NCBI GenBank assembly: GCA_902363625.1
Contig: CABJAS010000006.1
Span: forward strand, 124,001 to 188,000
Reading direction: 5' to 3'
DNA length: 64,000 bases
Source: Clostridiaceae bacterium
GTDB taxonomy: Bacteria; Bacillota_I; Bacilli_A; Erysipelotrichales; Coprobacillaceae
The notes under the pieces were generated by a model, which searched no databases, was not told where the DNA came from, and was given only the letters and a program-made list of their open reading frames with translations. The first letter of the stretch is position 1. Each line of letters opens with the position of its first letter. Positions 63,465 through 64,000 of this stretch are shown here, one piece after another. The translations under genes and the position numbers were made by a program.

Positions 63465-64000
63465 CTAATTCATATCATTCAATATGCCAAGATCTTTTTT
63501 ATTACACAGATGCACAATATAATAATTTTCATAATGCAAAGGAATAGCATAAACCTGTTCCGTTAAATACTTTTCAAGTAAATCTCCGGTTTCAATCAAT
63601 GATTTTCCATCTAATTGTGTGTAAAATTCACTTAAATCCCAACTATTCAATAAAGTATCGATTTGACCACTGTAATAATAAAGAGAAACATCCGTTTCTT
63701 CAATAATGGAAGAATAAGTTGGTTTCTTTCTTCCCTCAACATTTACCCCCGCATTTGCAAGCTGTTTAGTTAATGTTTCGTAAAGACTCTGTTCAGTTGC
63801 CTGATAGCTAAATTGAAAAATAATACTTTTATTTAAACTGTGTTTCTTCGACTTCATCAAAGAAAGATAATTAGGTTCTTCTTTTTCCCCGGCTAAAAGT
63901 CCCATGGACTGCATCCCGGTTTCATAGGTCTCTTTAAATAATGTTTTCGTATCTATAGATTCCGCCATTTCACGGCGTTTCTGTACATCTGCCATCTCTT
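63465..64000 (-). CDS. Partial gene running off the window end, uncharacterised
   Basis: The C-terminal 178 or so codons read leftward. No stop appears before the window edge and no ribosome site precedes the first in-window ATG (63995), so the gene continues beyond 64000. The end includes QVYAIPLHYENYYIVHLCNK, faintly like the C-terminus of extracellular peptide-binding proteins (SBP_bac_5), with DVSLYYYSGQIDTLLNSWDL before it. That match is weak; the family is undecided. Confidence 0.5.
   Translation of the reverse strand, partial: EMADVQKRREMAESIDTKTLFKETYETGMQSMGLLAGEKEEPNYLSLMKSKKHSLNKSIIFQFSYQATEQSLYETLTKQLANAGVNVEGRKKPTYSSIIEETDVSLYYYSGQIDTLLNSWDLSEFYTQLDGKSLIETGDLLEKYLTEQVYAIPLHYENYYIVHLCNKKDLGILNDMN

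Overview
This is a low-GC chromosomal window from an anaerobic Bacillota, most likely a gut member of the Erysipelotrichia. The evidence is AT-rich intergenic DNA, strong GGAGG ribosome sites, a bifunctional AdhE, a flavodiiron protein, PTS sugar uptake, a leucine T-box and a bile-acid-type short-chain dehydrogenase. The genus is inferred, because the window carries no rRNA or other phylogenetic marker. No rRNA, tRNA, CRISPR array, prophage or intact insertion sequence was seen.

Layout. 1-10 kb: a partial flavin reductase subunit, an SDR/HAD pair, a PII-like protein, a DUF308 membrane protein fused to a papain-like domain, a VanZ protein, adhE with a long leader, and a LysR regulator divergent from a split chromate-type transporter. 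10.9-14.1 kb: a cysteine-rich protein of 25 Sel1 repeats. 14.4-18 kb: a small accessory region. Here an XRE/desulfoferrodoxin-like regulator gene is cut in two by a decayed element of about 2.5 kb that carries a serine-recombinase remnant at its right end. 18-21.3 kb: a DUF1893 gene and an SDR gene, each behind a MerR-type promoter with a 19-bp spacer, then a VanZ protein and a broken XRE gene.

21.4-31.3 kb: one branched-chain amino-acid operon (leuA-ilvN-ilvC-leuC-leuD-leuB-ilvD-ilvB) behind a leucine T-box with a CUC specifier. 31.4-36.1 kb: trehalose uptake and cleavage (treR-treP-treA) with a near-perfect promoter and an embedded palindromic operator. 36-42.3 kb: ddl, murF, a PPK2 kinase, YaaA and an uncharacterised two-gene pair. 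42.4-52.3 kb: small and regulatory genes, an orphan PTS IIB, an AAA ATPase, an HTH protein with a glycine-rich repeat tail, a membrane-fused phosphate-binding-like protein, a GH25 lysozyme, a MarR/MATE operon and a self-regulated HTH/membrane operon. 52.4-64 kb: a 7-alpha-HSDH-like SDR, ogt followed by a decayed alkA, an M32 carboxypeptidase, a second MATE pump, a flavodiiron protein, NAD synthetase, a NERD-HRDC nuclease and a partial gene.

The best leads are the interrupted regulator and its element (with a long hairpin and a promoter-terminator micro-transcript), the twin MerR promoters with no MerR gene in the window, and several unusual domain fusions.
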